Source of the DNA: Ascidia mentula
Lineage: Eukaryota > Chordata > Ascidiacea > Phlebobranchia > Ascidiidae
Length of the DNA: 64,000 bases
Direction: 5' to 3'
Assembly (NCBI GenBank): GCA_947561715.1
Contig: OX387204.1
Span: 4,717,001 to 4,781,000 of the forward strand
Positions 22,066 to 33,470 of this stretch are shown in pieces. Under the pieces are notes generated by a model. That model searched no databases and had not been told where the DNA came from. It saw only the letters and a program-made list of their open reading frames with translations. How positions within the stretch are numbered: the stretch's first letter is position 1; every line of letters begins with the position of its first letter. The translations under genes were made by a program, and so were the position numbers.

Positions 22066-23133
22066 CTATTTCTCCTCGACTTGGGTGTCCTTGTTTTCCG
22101 CGTCGTACCATTGCCGGTCACCCTTTTTGTCATCGTACCAAAGACGCTCTGGTACAGTTTTGAGGGCATCGTACCATTGTCGGCCACTCATTTTCTTGCC
22201 GTCATACCAAAGTCGCTCTGGAACGGTTCCATCGTACCATTGCCTGTCACCTTTTTTGTCATCGTACCAAAGACGCTCTGGTACAGTTTTGAGGGCATCG
22301 TACCATTGTCGGTCACTCATTTTCTTGCCGTCATACCATAGACGCTCTGGAACGGTTGTGAGAGCATCGTACCATTGCCTGTCACCCTTTTTGTCGTCAT
22401 ACCAAAGGCGCTCTGGAACGGTTGTAAGAGCATCGTACCATTGCCTGTCACCCTTTTTGTCGTCATACCAAAGGCGCTCTGGAACGGTTGTAAGAGCATC
22501 GTACCATTGCCTGTCACCCTTTTTGTCGTCATACCAAAGGCGCTCTGGAACGGTTGTAAGAGCATCGTACCATTGCCTGTCACCCTTTTTGTCGTCATAC
22601 CAAAGGCGCTCTGGAACGGTTGTAAGAGCATCGTACCATTGCCTGTCACCCTTTTTGTCGTCATACCAAAGGCGCTCTGGAACGGTTGTAAGAGCATCGT
22701 ACCATTGCCTGTCACCCTTTTTGTCGTCATACCAAAGGCGCTCTGGAACGGTTGTAAGAGCATCGTACCATTGCCTGTCACCCTTTTTGTCGTCATACCA
22801 AAGACGCTCTGGAACGGTTGTAAGAGCATCGTACCATTGCCTGTCACCCTTTTTGTCGTCATACCAAAGACGCTCTGGAACGGTTGTAAGAGCATCGTAC
22901 CATTGCCTGTCACCCTTTTTGTCATCATACCAAAGGCGCTCTGGTACAGTTGTAAGAGCATCATACCATTGCCGGTCACTCATTTTCTTTCCATCGTACC
23001 ACAAACGGTCGATTACTGTCGTCAACCCATTCTTGGTAATGATAACCCCAGCGTTAGGCTGCTTTTGAACTGGAGCACCACTCACCAAAGTGGCCACCAG
23101 TATCGAAGCGAAGACGATTTTCGACAGTTGCAT
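22066..23133 (-). CDS. Secreted protein of tandem 22-residue WYD repeats, 355 aa
   Basis: Start chosen at 23133 because it opens a clean signal peptide (MQLSKIVFASILVATLVSGA) just downstream of a TATA box; an upstream in-frame Met at 23205 would precede the TATA. After a linker (PVQKQPNAGVIITKNG) come 14 repeats of about 22 residues, consensus VPERLWYDDKKGDRQWYDAL plus TT. Nine central units are identical in sequence, and three outer units carry variants (GKKMS in place of DKKG, ALKT in place of ALTT). The tail is AENKDTQVEEK. Each unit has two Trp-Tyr-Asp motifs and one Lys-Lys, a possible processing site that would release peptides of about 20 residues. It may be a polypeptide hormone precursor or a structural/adhesive extracellular protein; no family is recognised. 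The 66-bp periodicity keeps other frames open on both strands; those are artefacts. Confidence 0.8.
   Translation of the reverse strand: MQLSKIVFASILVATLVSGAPVQKQPNAGVIITKNGLTTVIDRLWYDGKKMSDRQWYDALTTVPERLWYDDKKGDRQWYDALTTVPERLWYDDKKGDRQWYDALTTVPERLWYDDKKGDRQWYDALTTVPERLWYDDKKGDRQWYDALTTVPERLWYDDKKGDRQWYDALTTVPERLWYDDKKGDRQWYDALTTVPERLWYDDKKGDRQWYDALTTVPERLWYDDKKGDRQWYDALTTVPERLWYDDKKGDRQWYDALTTVPERLWYDGKKMSDRQWYDALKTVPERLWYDDKKGDRQWYDGTVPERLWYDGKKMSGRQWYDALKTVPERLWYDDKKGDRQWYDAENKDTQVEEK
22085..23030 (-). repeat. 66-bp tandem coding repeat
   Basis: About 14 units of 66 bp (some 63 or 69–72 through small in-frame indels). The central units differ from each other by only one or two bases, indicating recent unequal exchange or gene conversion. 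All indels preserve the reading frame of the minus-strand protein. Confidence 0.95.
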
Positions 23134-23168
23134 TTTGGACTGTTGGTGGCTTGCCAATTTACGTTCAG

Positions 23169-23176
23169 TATTTATA
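23169..23176 (-). promoter_or_regulatory. TATA box of the WYD-repeat gene
   Basis: The minus strand reads TATAAATA 36 nt before the chosen ATG (23133), which supports that start and a very short 5' UTR. Confidence 0.7.
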
Positions 23177-24355
23177 GAGATTGCGCTTTGATTAGAAAGA
23201 TACAAAGAGCGGAATCGTTGTCAGAGTTTCAATTGATTTGAATCGCCATCGCTTTGTAAACTGCTACACTTCCAATTATAGCCTATGTGTTACCACAATT
23301 TAGGAAATTCAAAATCTGGACTGTTATTGGAAACAGGCTATTTTGATTTACCAAGCTTATTCGTAAAACCCCAGCCCATAATTATACTGGCTCGTTTCGA
23401 AGTATATTAAGCACAACTGTTTTATGAAAGCCATTTGCGACGAGAAATTCGTTGGGTGCAATGGGTAGAATGCACCAAGCAGAAGTCCGTCTGTTTTCCA
23501 AAAAATCAACTTGTATTTATTCACAGGCAATCCATCCGAATATATTTCCATCGCTGTAATCGGCCAGGGGTGATTCTAGAAATTATCTCTGTTAGGGGCA
23601 TAGAAACCTTTGGCAGACTGTTGTTCTGATTTTCATCAACACAAAACAAAAAAACAACGCCAGTGAAGAAGAACGACCATAACACATTGAAATGGGCATA
23701 CATTTAAATTTCACGATAAATTTTATTCTGCAAATTATGCCTTTTTTAATATAGATAATATAATAGCGACTGAATAATACAGATTAAGTTATTATGTATG
23801 TTTAATCCGGATCTTCGACAGTTTCGGATAATAGTTGCCTGACCGTATTTTGTTTAAAACTTTGTCGTGATTAGTGATGTCACGGTTGAATGATTGACCC
23901 TGAGATTGTGTGGATGAATGAACGGGAACGCAAGTAAACAAACAATGAAACTTGCATTGCCTAAACTAAATTAAAGCTATACGACTACTTCCATGGTTGT
24001 TTTTTTTGTTTATTTACATAATGAAATATATACAGAGACGTGCAACTGATCACAGATTTCTAACTCAAAAACAAAATAGGAAGGTTTTATATGGTGTAGT
24101 AGGGCAGTGCAGTGCTTAGGTTTTGGCGGCCTGTTTTGGTACTTTTTCCAAAAGTTGTAACAAAATCAGAATTAAAATCTTACACATTCCATAGTTTTTA
24201 ACTTTAATTTAAGGAGAATAAAATCAGAACATATGGGCTAAACTCAAATCTGTAGTTAGATTAAAGGCACTTTTTTAATTAGTAAATTTTTTTTTTAAAT
24301 TTTTAATACCACCACAGAATGTTAAAAAATTAGAGCTGGATGAATTGAGGTTATA
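23177..24355. other. Intergenic; nothing recognised
   Basis: AT-rich sequence between the divergent WYD-repeat gene and RAB33B, presumably holding both promoters. No repeats or supported exons. Confidence 0.4.
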
Positions 24356-25742
24356 ATGGCTCAAAATGTGGATGAAGAGGCCCAGAATACCCAGCGTAAA
24401 GTATTCAAAATTATTGTAATTGGAGATTCAGATGTTGGAAAAACATGCTTAACGTACAGGTATAGGATTGTGTTACAAAATACGAAAACAATTAATCTGA
24501 GTTTTCTCCTTTGATCACATTATTTACTACATGCTAAATTTTGATTCATACATAAAAATTTGTCACTTATATAAACAAGTGATTATGATCTCAGTCTGCA
24601 TGAATGAATTTATGTTAGCGGAAATACAAATCAAACGATTTTTCTTGTAGTTTCTTATTTTTCTGAAAGGTTAATGTGCCATTGTGCTGTATTTTAATCA
24701 ATATTTTGCAGGTTTTGCGCTGGAAAGTTTCCAGAAAAAACAGAGGCAACTATTGGTGTGGACTTTCGTGAAAGAACTGTTGATATTGACGGAGAACTAA
24801 TAAAGGCATGTAGTATTTAAAAAATAAAATTAAAATGTTTTATGAAGCACTTACATACCCATATATATTTAAATGACTCCTACATAACTATTGTTGTTAA
24901 AAATTCTCAACCGCTTTTAGTACTCAGGCAACAACACATTGGTTGTAGTAACATTTGTACCACAAATAAAAGTTTTTGAAACAGATGAAACTATTTAATT
25001 AGTTGCAACTGTGGGATACTGCTGGCCAAGAAAGGTTCAGGAAATCAATGGTTCCACACTATTACAGAAATGTACATGCCGTTGTTTTTACCTATGACGT
25101 AACTAAGGTATATACTGTAATGCAAAATATTAGGTTTATGGTTTATTCTGCCATTTTATATTTGAAGTTGTCCTCATTCCAAGGTCTGCCCATGTGGCTT
25201 GAAGAATGTGACCAGCACTCATTAAACTCATCTGTTCCTCGTATCCTTGTAGGTAACAAATGTGACCTCACTGACCAAGTTCAGGTAAGTAACATTATTT
25301 ATTAATAAAGGCAAGAATTTATTTCAATTAAACAAAATCATTTGGTGACTGCAACATGTTTTCATGATGCTACAAAAAAGTCTGCACAGTTATTGTTTAT
25401 TATCTGTCAGCTGTGCAAGAGGCGGATGCAGCTTGTACTTTCATTATTTAAAAACAATTTAGTTATCAGTTTTTGTAACATGAATCTGTGCATCTGTGGC
25501 AGGTGGAAACAAACATGGCACAAAGATTTGCGGATGCTCATTCCATGCCACTATTTGAAACATCCGCCAAAGAAGACAAAGAGTGTGACAATATTGAAGC
25601 AATTTTCTTGACACTTGCTCATAAACTAAAATGTCAAAAACCCATGATGAATCAAGATTATCCAAAAATGAACAGAGCCACAGTCTTGTCAGTGGACAAG
25701 GAGGTGTTACGCAGTCAGTCTGAAGGAACATGTGGTTGTTGA
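24356..25742 (+). CDS. RAB33B: Ras-related small GTPase RAB33B-like, 5 exons, 219 aa
   Basis: Exons 24356–24459, 24712–24805, 25003–25107, 25168–25284 and 25503–25742; phases close (660 nt). GTPase motifs are intact: GDSDVGKT (P-loop, with Asp where Asn is usual), TIGVDF (switch I), [13 protein letters not shown] and ETSAK. RAB33-specific stretches include [17 protein letters not shown] and [15 protein letters not shown]. The C-terminus ends CGC, a geranylgeranylation site. Known role of RAB33B: Golgi traffic and, through ATG16L1, autophagosome formation. The second intron begins GC rather than GT (AAG followed by GCATGT). Confidence 0.95.
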
Positions 25743-26486
25743 TGTTTGTATTTTCTATTTATTTTTCAAAGTGCATTATGTTATGTAGACAGGATTTTTA
25801 GTGTATTACATTGTACACCCCTGGCTGTAAATAGCCAAATGTTGCAATTGCTCTGTTCCAAGATACATTATCACTTTTACACAATGACTTTTTTCACGAG
25901 GGTAGTTTCTCGATTACACTTGGGACTCCTGCTTCTATTAGGTAAAAGCGGTGCTTCATAGTATTTTACTTATTATCATATTTGAACTGTTTGTAATGAT
26001 TGTAGTTTTGTGAAAAGGTTGCATTGCAGCAAACAAAGTTAAAAAGAACATACAACTATTGTTTTTATTTGGATGTGTGTATATGCACACAATTTTATGC
26101 AAGAAGAAGATTCGACCCGTTGGTGGACAATACAATATTTATTCTACAAGCATACCTTTTGGGTAGTGTTGTAGTGTGTATTGCAATACATAAACTTGCT
26201 TCGTTATCTATTAGTACCTTCCACGTTTGTCAGCAGCAGTCAAGTAGACATGGATTGTCAGAATGCAAGAAAGCCAAACTTACACAGAAAATTACCTTGT
26301 TTCGCAAAACAGTCGATTGAAAATGCCGTTAAATCAATATTCAGATGCTGCTTTGGTCTTGGATAGTTTTTGAATATACAGTGGCATAGAAAACTAAAAC
26401 ATGACAAAATTTTCCGTTCTAGGAAAGAACATCAACCGTTGTGTGTGTAACAAGTTTGGTTGCCAAGGTTTTAAAATTGGTTATAG
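25743..26486. other. RAB33B 3' UTR and intergenic up to the transposon target site
   Basis: No supported exon. Before the insertion this DNA adjoined the ankyrin gene now at 47202, so part of that gene's promoter probably lies here, 20 kb away from its start codon. Confidence 0.5.
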
Positions 26487-26492
26487 TCCATG
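26487..26492. repeat. Left target-site duplication (TCCATG)
   Basis: TCCATG is repeated exactly at 47135–47140 on the other side of the inverted termini. The preceding G is also shared, so a 7-bp reading is possible if the outer base of the termini is not part of the element. Confidence 0.85.
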
Positions 26493-26763
26493 CACTACTG
26501 TCATTTCGGCGAAATATTTTTTTGTTTCAACGAAATATAATTCACGCATGAATGAACACCACTTCAAGGGATTCATTAAAAACAAAACGCAACTACATAC
26601 CCAAATTAGAACACATTGACTATCGAAAAACATCAAATGTAACTTTAACATACCTATGCTATCGAATCTGACAATATTCGTTCACATAAGATATACTTTA
26701 AGGTCACAAAACTTATAAATTTGATGCGGTCATGTATCAGGCAGATAGTGGTGTAGTCGCTTG
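26493..26763 (+). repeat. Left unique terminal inverted repeat
   Basis: Matches the reverse complement of 46862–47134 with a handful of substitutions. It ends where the 206-bp array begins (CTTGATATAGGCGAACATTTG). Confidence 0.92.
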
Positions 26764-29700
26764 ATATAGGCGAACATTTGAAACCTTTCCGGGCCATAAG
26801 ATTTTTTTAAATTTTGCACAGGGCTTGCCTGAGGCCTGCTGATGAACGTGCTATAAGTTAAAATACCAACTCATTTCAAATTTCCCAGCGAAATGAACTT
26901 AACTGCAGGTCACCGCCTGTGACGGCATATAGTCCATTGCCCGCGTACAGCTTGACGACAAGGTCTCTTGTATAGGCGAACATTTGAAACCTTTCCGGGA
27001 CATAGGATTTTTTAAAATTTTGCACAGGGCTTGCCTGGAGCCTGCTGATGAACGTGGTATAAGTTAAAATACCAACTCATTTCAAATTTCCCAGCGAAAT
27101 GGATTTAACCGCAGGTCAACGCCTGTGACGGCATAGAGCCCATTGCCCGCTTATACCTTGGCGACAGGGTCTCTTGTATAGGCGAACATTTGAAACCTTT
27201 CCGGGACATAGGATTTTTTTAAATTTTGCACAGGGCTTGCCTGGAGCCTGCTGATGAACGTGGTATAAGTTAAAATACCAACTCATTTCAAATTTCCCAG
27301 CGAAATGAACTTAACTGCAGGTCACCGACTGTGACGGCATATAGCCCATTGCCCGCGTACAGCTTGGCGACAAGGTCTCTTGTATAGGCGAACATTTGAA
27401 ACCTTTCCGGGACATAGAATTTTTTTAAATTTTGCACAGGGTTTGCCTGAGGCCTGCTGATGAACGTGGTATAAGTTAAAATACCAACTCATTTCAAATT
27501 TCCCAGCGAAATGAACTTAACTGCAGGTCACCGCCTGTAACGGCAAAGAGCCCATTGCCAGCATACAGCTTGGCGACAGGGTCTCTTGTATAGGCGAACA
27601 TTTGAAACCTTTCCGGGACATAGGATTTTTTTAAATTTTGCACAGGGATGGCCTGGAGCCTGCTGATGAACGTGGTATAAGTTAAAATACCAACTCATTT
27701 CAAATTTCCCAGCGAAATGGATTTAACCGCAGGTCACCGACTGTGACGAAATAGAGGTCATTGCCCGCTTATACCTTGGCGACAAGGTCTCTTGTATAGG
27801 CGAACATTTGAAACCTTTCCGGGACATAGGATTTTTTTAAATTTTGCACAGGGCTTGCCTGAGGCCTGCTGATGAACGTGGTATAAGTTAAAATACCAAC
27901 TCATTTCAAATTTCCCATCGAAATGGATTTAATCGCAGGTCACCGCCTGTGACGGCATAGAGCCCATTGCCCGCTTATACCTTGGCGACAGGGTCTCTTG
28001 TATAGGCGAACATTTGAAACCTTTCCGGGACATAGGATTTTTTTAAATTTTGCACAGGGCTTGCCTGCAGCCTGCTGATGAACGTGGTATAAGTTAAAAT
28101 ACCAACTCATTTCAAATTTCCCAGCGAAATGGATTTAACCGCAGGTCAACGCCTGTGACGGCATAGAGCCCATTGCCCGCTTATACCTTGGCGACAAGCT
28201 CTCTTGGTATAGGCGAACATTTGAAACCTTTCCGGGACATAGGATTTTTTAAAATTTTGCACAGGGCTTGCCTGGAGCCTGCTGATGAACGTGGTATAAG
28301 TGAAAATACCAACTCATTTCAAATTTCCCAGCGAAATGGATTTAACCGCAGGTCAACGACTGTGACGACACAGACCCCATTGCCCGCTTATACCTTGGCG
28401 ACAAGCTCTCTTGTATAGGCGAACATTTGAAACCTTTCCGGGACATAGGATTTTTTTAAATTTTGCACAGGGATGGCCTGGAGCCTGCTGATGAACGTGG
28501 TATAAGTTAAAATACCAACTCATTTCAAATTTCCCAGCGAAATGAACTTAACTGCAGGTCACCGACTGTGACGGCAAAGAGCCCATTGCCAGCATACAGC
28601 TTGGCGACAGGGTCTCTTGTATAGGCGAACATTTGAAACCTTTCCGGGCCATAGGATTTTTTTAAATTTTGCACAGGGATGGCCTGGAGCCTGCTGATGA
28701 ACGTGGTATAAGTTAAAATACCAACTCATTTCAAATTTCCCAGCGAAATGGATTTAACCGCAGGTCACCGACTGTGACGAAATAGTGGTCATTCCCCGCT
28801 TATACCTTGGCGACAAGGTCTCTTGTATAGGCGAACATTTGAAACCTTTCCGGGACATAGGATTTTTTTAAATTTTGCACAGGGCTTGCCTGAGGCCTGC
28901 TGATGAACGTGGTATAAGTTAAAATACCAACTCATTTCAAATTTCCCAGCGAAATGGATTTAACCGCAGGTCAACGCCTGTGACGGCATAGAGCCCATTG
29001 CCCGCTTATACCTTGGCGACAGGGTCTCTTGTATAGGCGAACATTTGAAACCTTTCCGGGACATAGGATTTTTTTAAATTTTGCACAGGGCTTGCCTGCA
29101 GCCTGCTGATGAACGTGGTATAAGTTAAAATACCAACTCATTTCAAATTTCCCAGCGAAATGGATTTAACCGCAGGTCAACGCCTGTGACGGCATAGAGC
29201 CCATTGCCAGCGTACAGCTTGGCGTCAAGGTCTCTTGTATAGGCGAACATTTGAAACCTTTCCGGGACATAGGATTTTTTTAAATTTTGCACAGGGCTTG
29301 CCTGAGGCCTGCTGATGAACGTGGTATAAGTTAAAATACCAACTCATTTCAAATTTCCCAGCGAAATGGATTTAACCGCAGGTCAACGACTGTGACGGCA
29401 TAGAGCCCATTGCCTGCTTATACCTTGGCGACAAGCTCTCTTGTATAGGCGAACATTTGAAACCTTTCCGGGACATAGGATTTTTTTAAATTTTGCACAG
29501 GGCTTGCCTGAGGCCTGCTGATGAACGTGGTATAAGTTAAAATACCAACTCATTTCAAATTTCCCAGCGAAATGAACTTAACCGCAGGTCACCGCCTGTG
29601 ACGGCATAGAGCCCATTGCCCGCTTATACCTTGGCGACAGGGTCTCTTGTATAGGCGAACATTTGAAACCTTTCCGGGACATAGGATTTTTTAAAATTTT

Positions 29701-31895
29701 GCACAGGGCTTGCCTGGAGCCTGCTGATGAACGTGGTATAAGTGAAAATACCAACTCATTTCAAATTTCCCAGCGAAATGGATTTAACCGCAGGTCAACG
29801 ACTGTGACGACACAGACCCCATTGCCCGCTTATACCTTAGCGACAAGCTCTCTTGTATAGGCGAACATTTGAAACCTTTCCGGGACATAGGATTTTTTAA
29901 AATTTTGCACAGGGTTTGCCTGAGGCCTGCTAATGAACGTGGTATAAGTTAAAATACCAACTCATTTCAAATTTCCCAGCGAAATGGATTTAACCGCAGG
30001 TCACCGCCTGTGACGGCATAGAGCCCATTGCCAGCATACAGCTTGGCGACAGGGTCTCTTGTATAGGCGAACATTTGAAACCTTTCCGGGACATAGGATT
30101 TTTTAAAATTTTGCACAGGGTTTGCCTGAGGCCTGCTGATGAACGTGGTATAAGTTAAAATACCAACTCATTTCAAATTTCCCAGCGAAATGGATTTAAC
30201 CGCAGGTCAACGACTGTGACGGCATAGAGCCCATTGCCTGCTTATACCTTGGCGACAAGGTCTCTTGTATAGGCGAACATTTGAAACCTTTCCGGGACAT
30301 AGGATTTTTTTAAATTTTGCACAGGGTTTGCCTGAGGCCTGCTGATGAACGTGGTATAAGTTAAAATACCAACTCATTTCAAATTTCCCAGCGAAATGGA
30401 TTTAACCGCAGGTCAACGACTGTGACGGCATAGAGCCCATTGCCTGCTTATACCTTGGCGACAAGCTCTCTTGTATAGGCGAACATTTGAAACCTTTCCG
30501 GGACATAGGATTTTTTAAAATTTTGCACAGGGCTTGCCTGGAGCCTGCTGATGAACGTGGTATAAGTGAAAATACCAACTCATTTCAAATTTTCCAGCGA
30601 AATGGATTTAACCGCAGGTCAACGACTGTGACGGCATAGAGCCCATTGCCTGCTTATACCTTGGCGACAAGCTCTCTTGTATAGGCGAACATTTGAAACC
30701 TTTCCGAGACATAGGATTTTTTTAAATTTTGCACAGGGCTTGCCTGAGGCCTGCTGATGAACGTGGTATAAGTTAAAATACCAACTCATTTCAAATTTCC
30801 CAGCGAAATGAACTTAACCGCAGGTCACCGCCTGTGACGGCATAGAGCCCATTGCCAGCGTACAGCTTGGCGACAAGGTCTCTTGTATAAGCGAACATTT
30901 GAAACCTTTCCGGGACATAGGATTTTTTTAAATTTTGCACAGGGTTTGCCTGGAGCCTGCTGATGAACGTGGTATAAGTTAAAATACCAACTCATTTCAA
31001 ATTTCCCAGCGAAATGAACTTAACTGCAGGTCACCGCCTGTGACGGCAATGAGCCCATTGCCAGCGTACAGCTTGGCGACAAGGTCTCTTGTATAGGCGA
31101 ACATTTGAAACCTTTCCGGGACATAGGATTTTTTTAAATTTTGCACAGGGCTTGCCTAAGGCCTGCTGATGAACGTGGTATAAGTTAAAATACCAACCCA
31201 TTTCAAATATTCCAGCGAAATGGATTTAACTGCAGGTCAACGACTGTGACGACATAGAGCCCATTGCCCGCGTACAGTTTGGCGACAAGGTCTCTTGTAT
31301 AGGCGAATATTTGAAACCTTTCCGGGACATAGGATTTTTTTAAATTTTGCACAGGGCTTGCCTGAGGCCTGCTGATGAACGTGGTATAAGTTAAAATACC
31401 AACCCATTTCAAATATTCCAGCGAAATGGATTTAACTGCAGGTCAACGACTGTGACGACATAGAGCCCATTGCCCGCGTACAGTTTGGCGACAAGGTCTC
31501 TTGTATAGGCGAATATTTGAAACCTTTCCGGGACATAGGATTTTTTTAAATTTTGCACAGGGCTTGCCTGAGGCCTGCTGATGAACGTGGTATAAGTTAA
31601 AATACCAACTCATTTCAAATTTCCCAGCGAAATGAACTTAACTGCAGGTCACCGCCTGTGACGACATAGAGCCCATTGCCAGCGTACAGCTTGGCGACAA
31701 GGTCTCTTGTATAGGCGAACATTTGAAACCTTTCCGGGACATAGGATTTTTTTAAATTTTGCACAGGGCTTGCCTAAGGCCTGCTGATGAACGTGGTATA
31801 AATTAAAATACCAACTGATTTCAAATTTTCCAGCGAAATGAACTAGGTCATTGCCCGCGTATACCTTGGCAACAAGGACTCTTGTACAGGCAGAC
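26764..31895 (+). repeat. Left subterminal array, ~25 units of ~206 bp
   Basis: The word GGCGAACATTTGAAACC recurs every 205–208 bp from about 26769 to 31710. Each unit also contains CAGGGCTTGCCTG, GCTGATGAACGTGG and GGTCACCG(C/A)CTGTGAC, an interrupted palindrome that could be a protein-binding site. Units differ mainly at a few linked positions (ATGAACTTAACTG versus ATGGATTTAACCG), implying higher-order subtypes. Short ORFs within the array are incidental. Confidence 0.97.
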
Positions 31896-33327
31896 TTTTT
31901 TTTGACGTTTTCATTGCATAGTCCACATAAAAAATCGTTCTTCAGGCAGGTGAGTGACATGCCCCTTTAAATGTATTGCAATGAAGTAATGCAGTTTTTT
32001 GGCGCTACATATTTCCATTTCGTTGTCGATGCATTTTGTATTAATCTCCCAATTGTTTGAAGTGAATCCTGATTGGCTGGAGAAACTGCTCCCTTCTCCT
32101 CTATCTCTCAAATTTTGAAATGACCAATGAGCAGTCGTTTCAAGTTGTATTGCGTCATGATTATTCAAACGGAAGCTGGTTTGAATTTTTTTGCAATTCA
32201 CTTGCTATATGCTGACTTGGTGAGTAGACGCTTGTTTTTATGTTCCTGTTTTTGATTTTATTTAAATGTTACATTCAAATTATGACATGCCCAACTGAGT
32301 ATAAATGGCTTCGTTATGTACATAGTGGTAGGAAGGATATAAATCGGGAATTTTGTTGTCACTGTGGCACTTGATTTTCCTAATCGTAATTTGTTGATTG
32401 TTATTATCCGTTCCTAACATTACACGACTTTATAGGCAAATGCACAAAACCCCACAAAGTCGTTAAACTACACAATAAATCGTTGTATACTTCTACCCAG
32501 TTAAAACCTAATATTTAGATTTAGTACTTTGTTGATGGATGTAGTACTTGTACTAGAAGGTTGGCTTAAAAGTTTAAAAATAAATAAATTCTGTAATATT
32601 TTTGGGGACATCAAATGAAAATGCAGTCTTCTGATATAGACCTGGTCACTATCATACAGCGGTTAAAACACAATTCATTATCCGATTTTGCCTTCACAAT
32701 GGGTTTGACGTCACAATGCTGTAGCAAAAGATTGACATAAATGTATTGTGTTTAGATGGGAGTTTTTACTTAAAATCATGCATTGGTAATTTTTCTTGTG
32801 TGGAAAAATCTAACGTTGAGGCAAATCATAAATAATCGAGGATTAAAAACAAGTGTTCAAGGCCCAGGCTGTTTTTTGGTCTTGGTGGACGCTTTTGTTT
32901 TAATAAACTTTCATTTAAACCAATGCATTTCCAGTCAACCTTCACTTGCAGCACTGCGACTTAAACCCATTGTTAACAGGAAGTCGGAATCATGAATAGG
33001 CAAACGAATAAATAACTACATTTGAGGTGGGCGAATGGCACTATTGGCCAAGGCCCCCTACACGTATGACAAGCTAAAAAGTCGATCAAAATTCTTGCTA
33101 GGATATACTGGGTTGGAAAGTCGAAAAAATGAAAAAAATAACATTTTAGGAATATGTCTGAAAATACATCAATAAGGAGCGGTTAGGATAAAAGTGCATA
33201 TGCCTTCTACGAGTTTGTTTGTGTTGTACTTTTGATAAAATTTGCCGCCAGTATGGTTAAGTAAGTAAATCAGATGCATCTCGTTTCACACTAAACGTAT
33301 CTGTTTTACTTGCAGAAAACTGCTATT
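31896..33327 (+). promoter_or_regulatory. Element-internal leader upstream of the polyprotein gene
   Basis: About 1.4 kb of AT-rich sequence without a supported coding exon. TATAAA-type words occur near 32300 and 32338. A good splice pair (GTAAGTAAAT at about 33258; TTTTACTTGCAG ending 33315) could remove an intron from the 5' UTR. The promoter is inferred to lie here. Confidence 0.4.
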
Positions 33328-33463
33328 TATCAACTTGCTACGACTATTATCAACTTGCTACGACTATTATCAACTTGCTACGACTATTTATCAACTTGCT
33401 ACGACTATTTTCAATTTGCTACGACTATTATCAACTTGCTACGACTATTATCAACTTGCTACA
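33328..33463 (+). repeat. 21–22-bp minisatellite directly before the start codon
   Basis: Seven copies of ATCAACTTGCTACGACTATT with small length variation, ending 8 bp before the ATG at 33471. It is probably 5' UTR; it is open in some frames only because of the repeat. Confidence 0.9.
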
Positions 33464-33470
33464 ATCGACG

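Noticed and set aside
21971..23068. Plus-strand 365-codon repeat ORF (SYQRRSGTVVRASYHCLSPF type) and related ORFs at 22317–22979 and 22375–23241
   Set aside because: Shadows of the 66-bp repeat; only the minus frame has a signal peptide, TATA box and natural tail.
28173..28418. ORFs of 60–100 codons inside the 206-bp arrays (both arms)
   Set aside because: They recur with the repeat unit, are interrupted in most units and have no start context; treated as non-coding.
26764..31895. CRISPR-like array
   Set aside because: Units are contiguous 206-bp tandem repeats without unique spacers, in a eukaryotic transposon.
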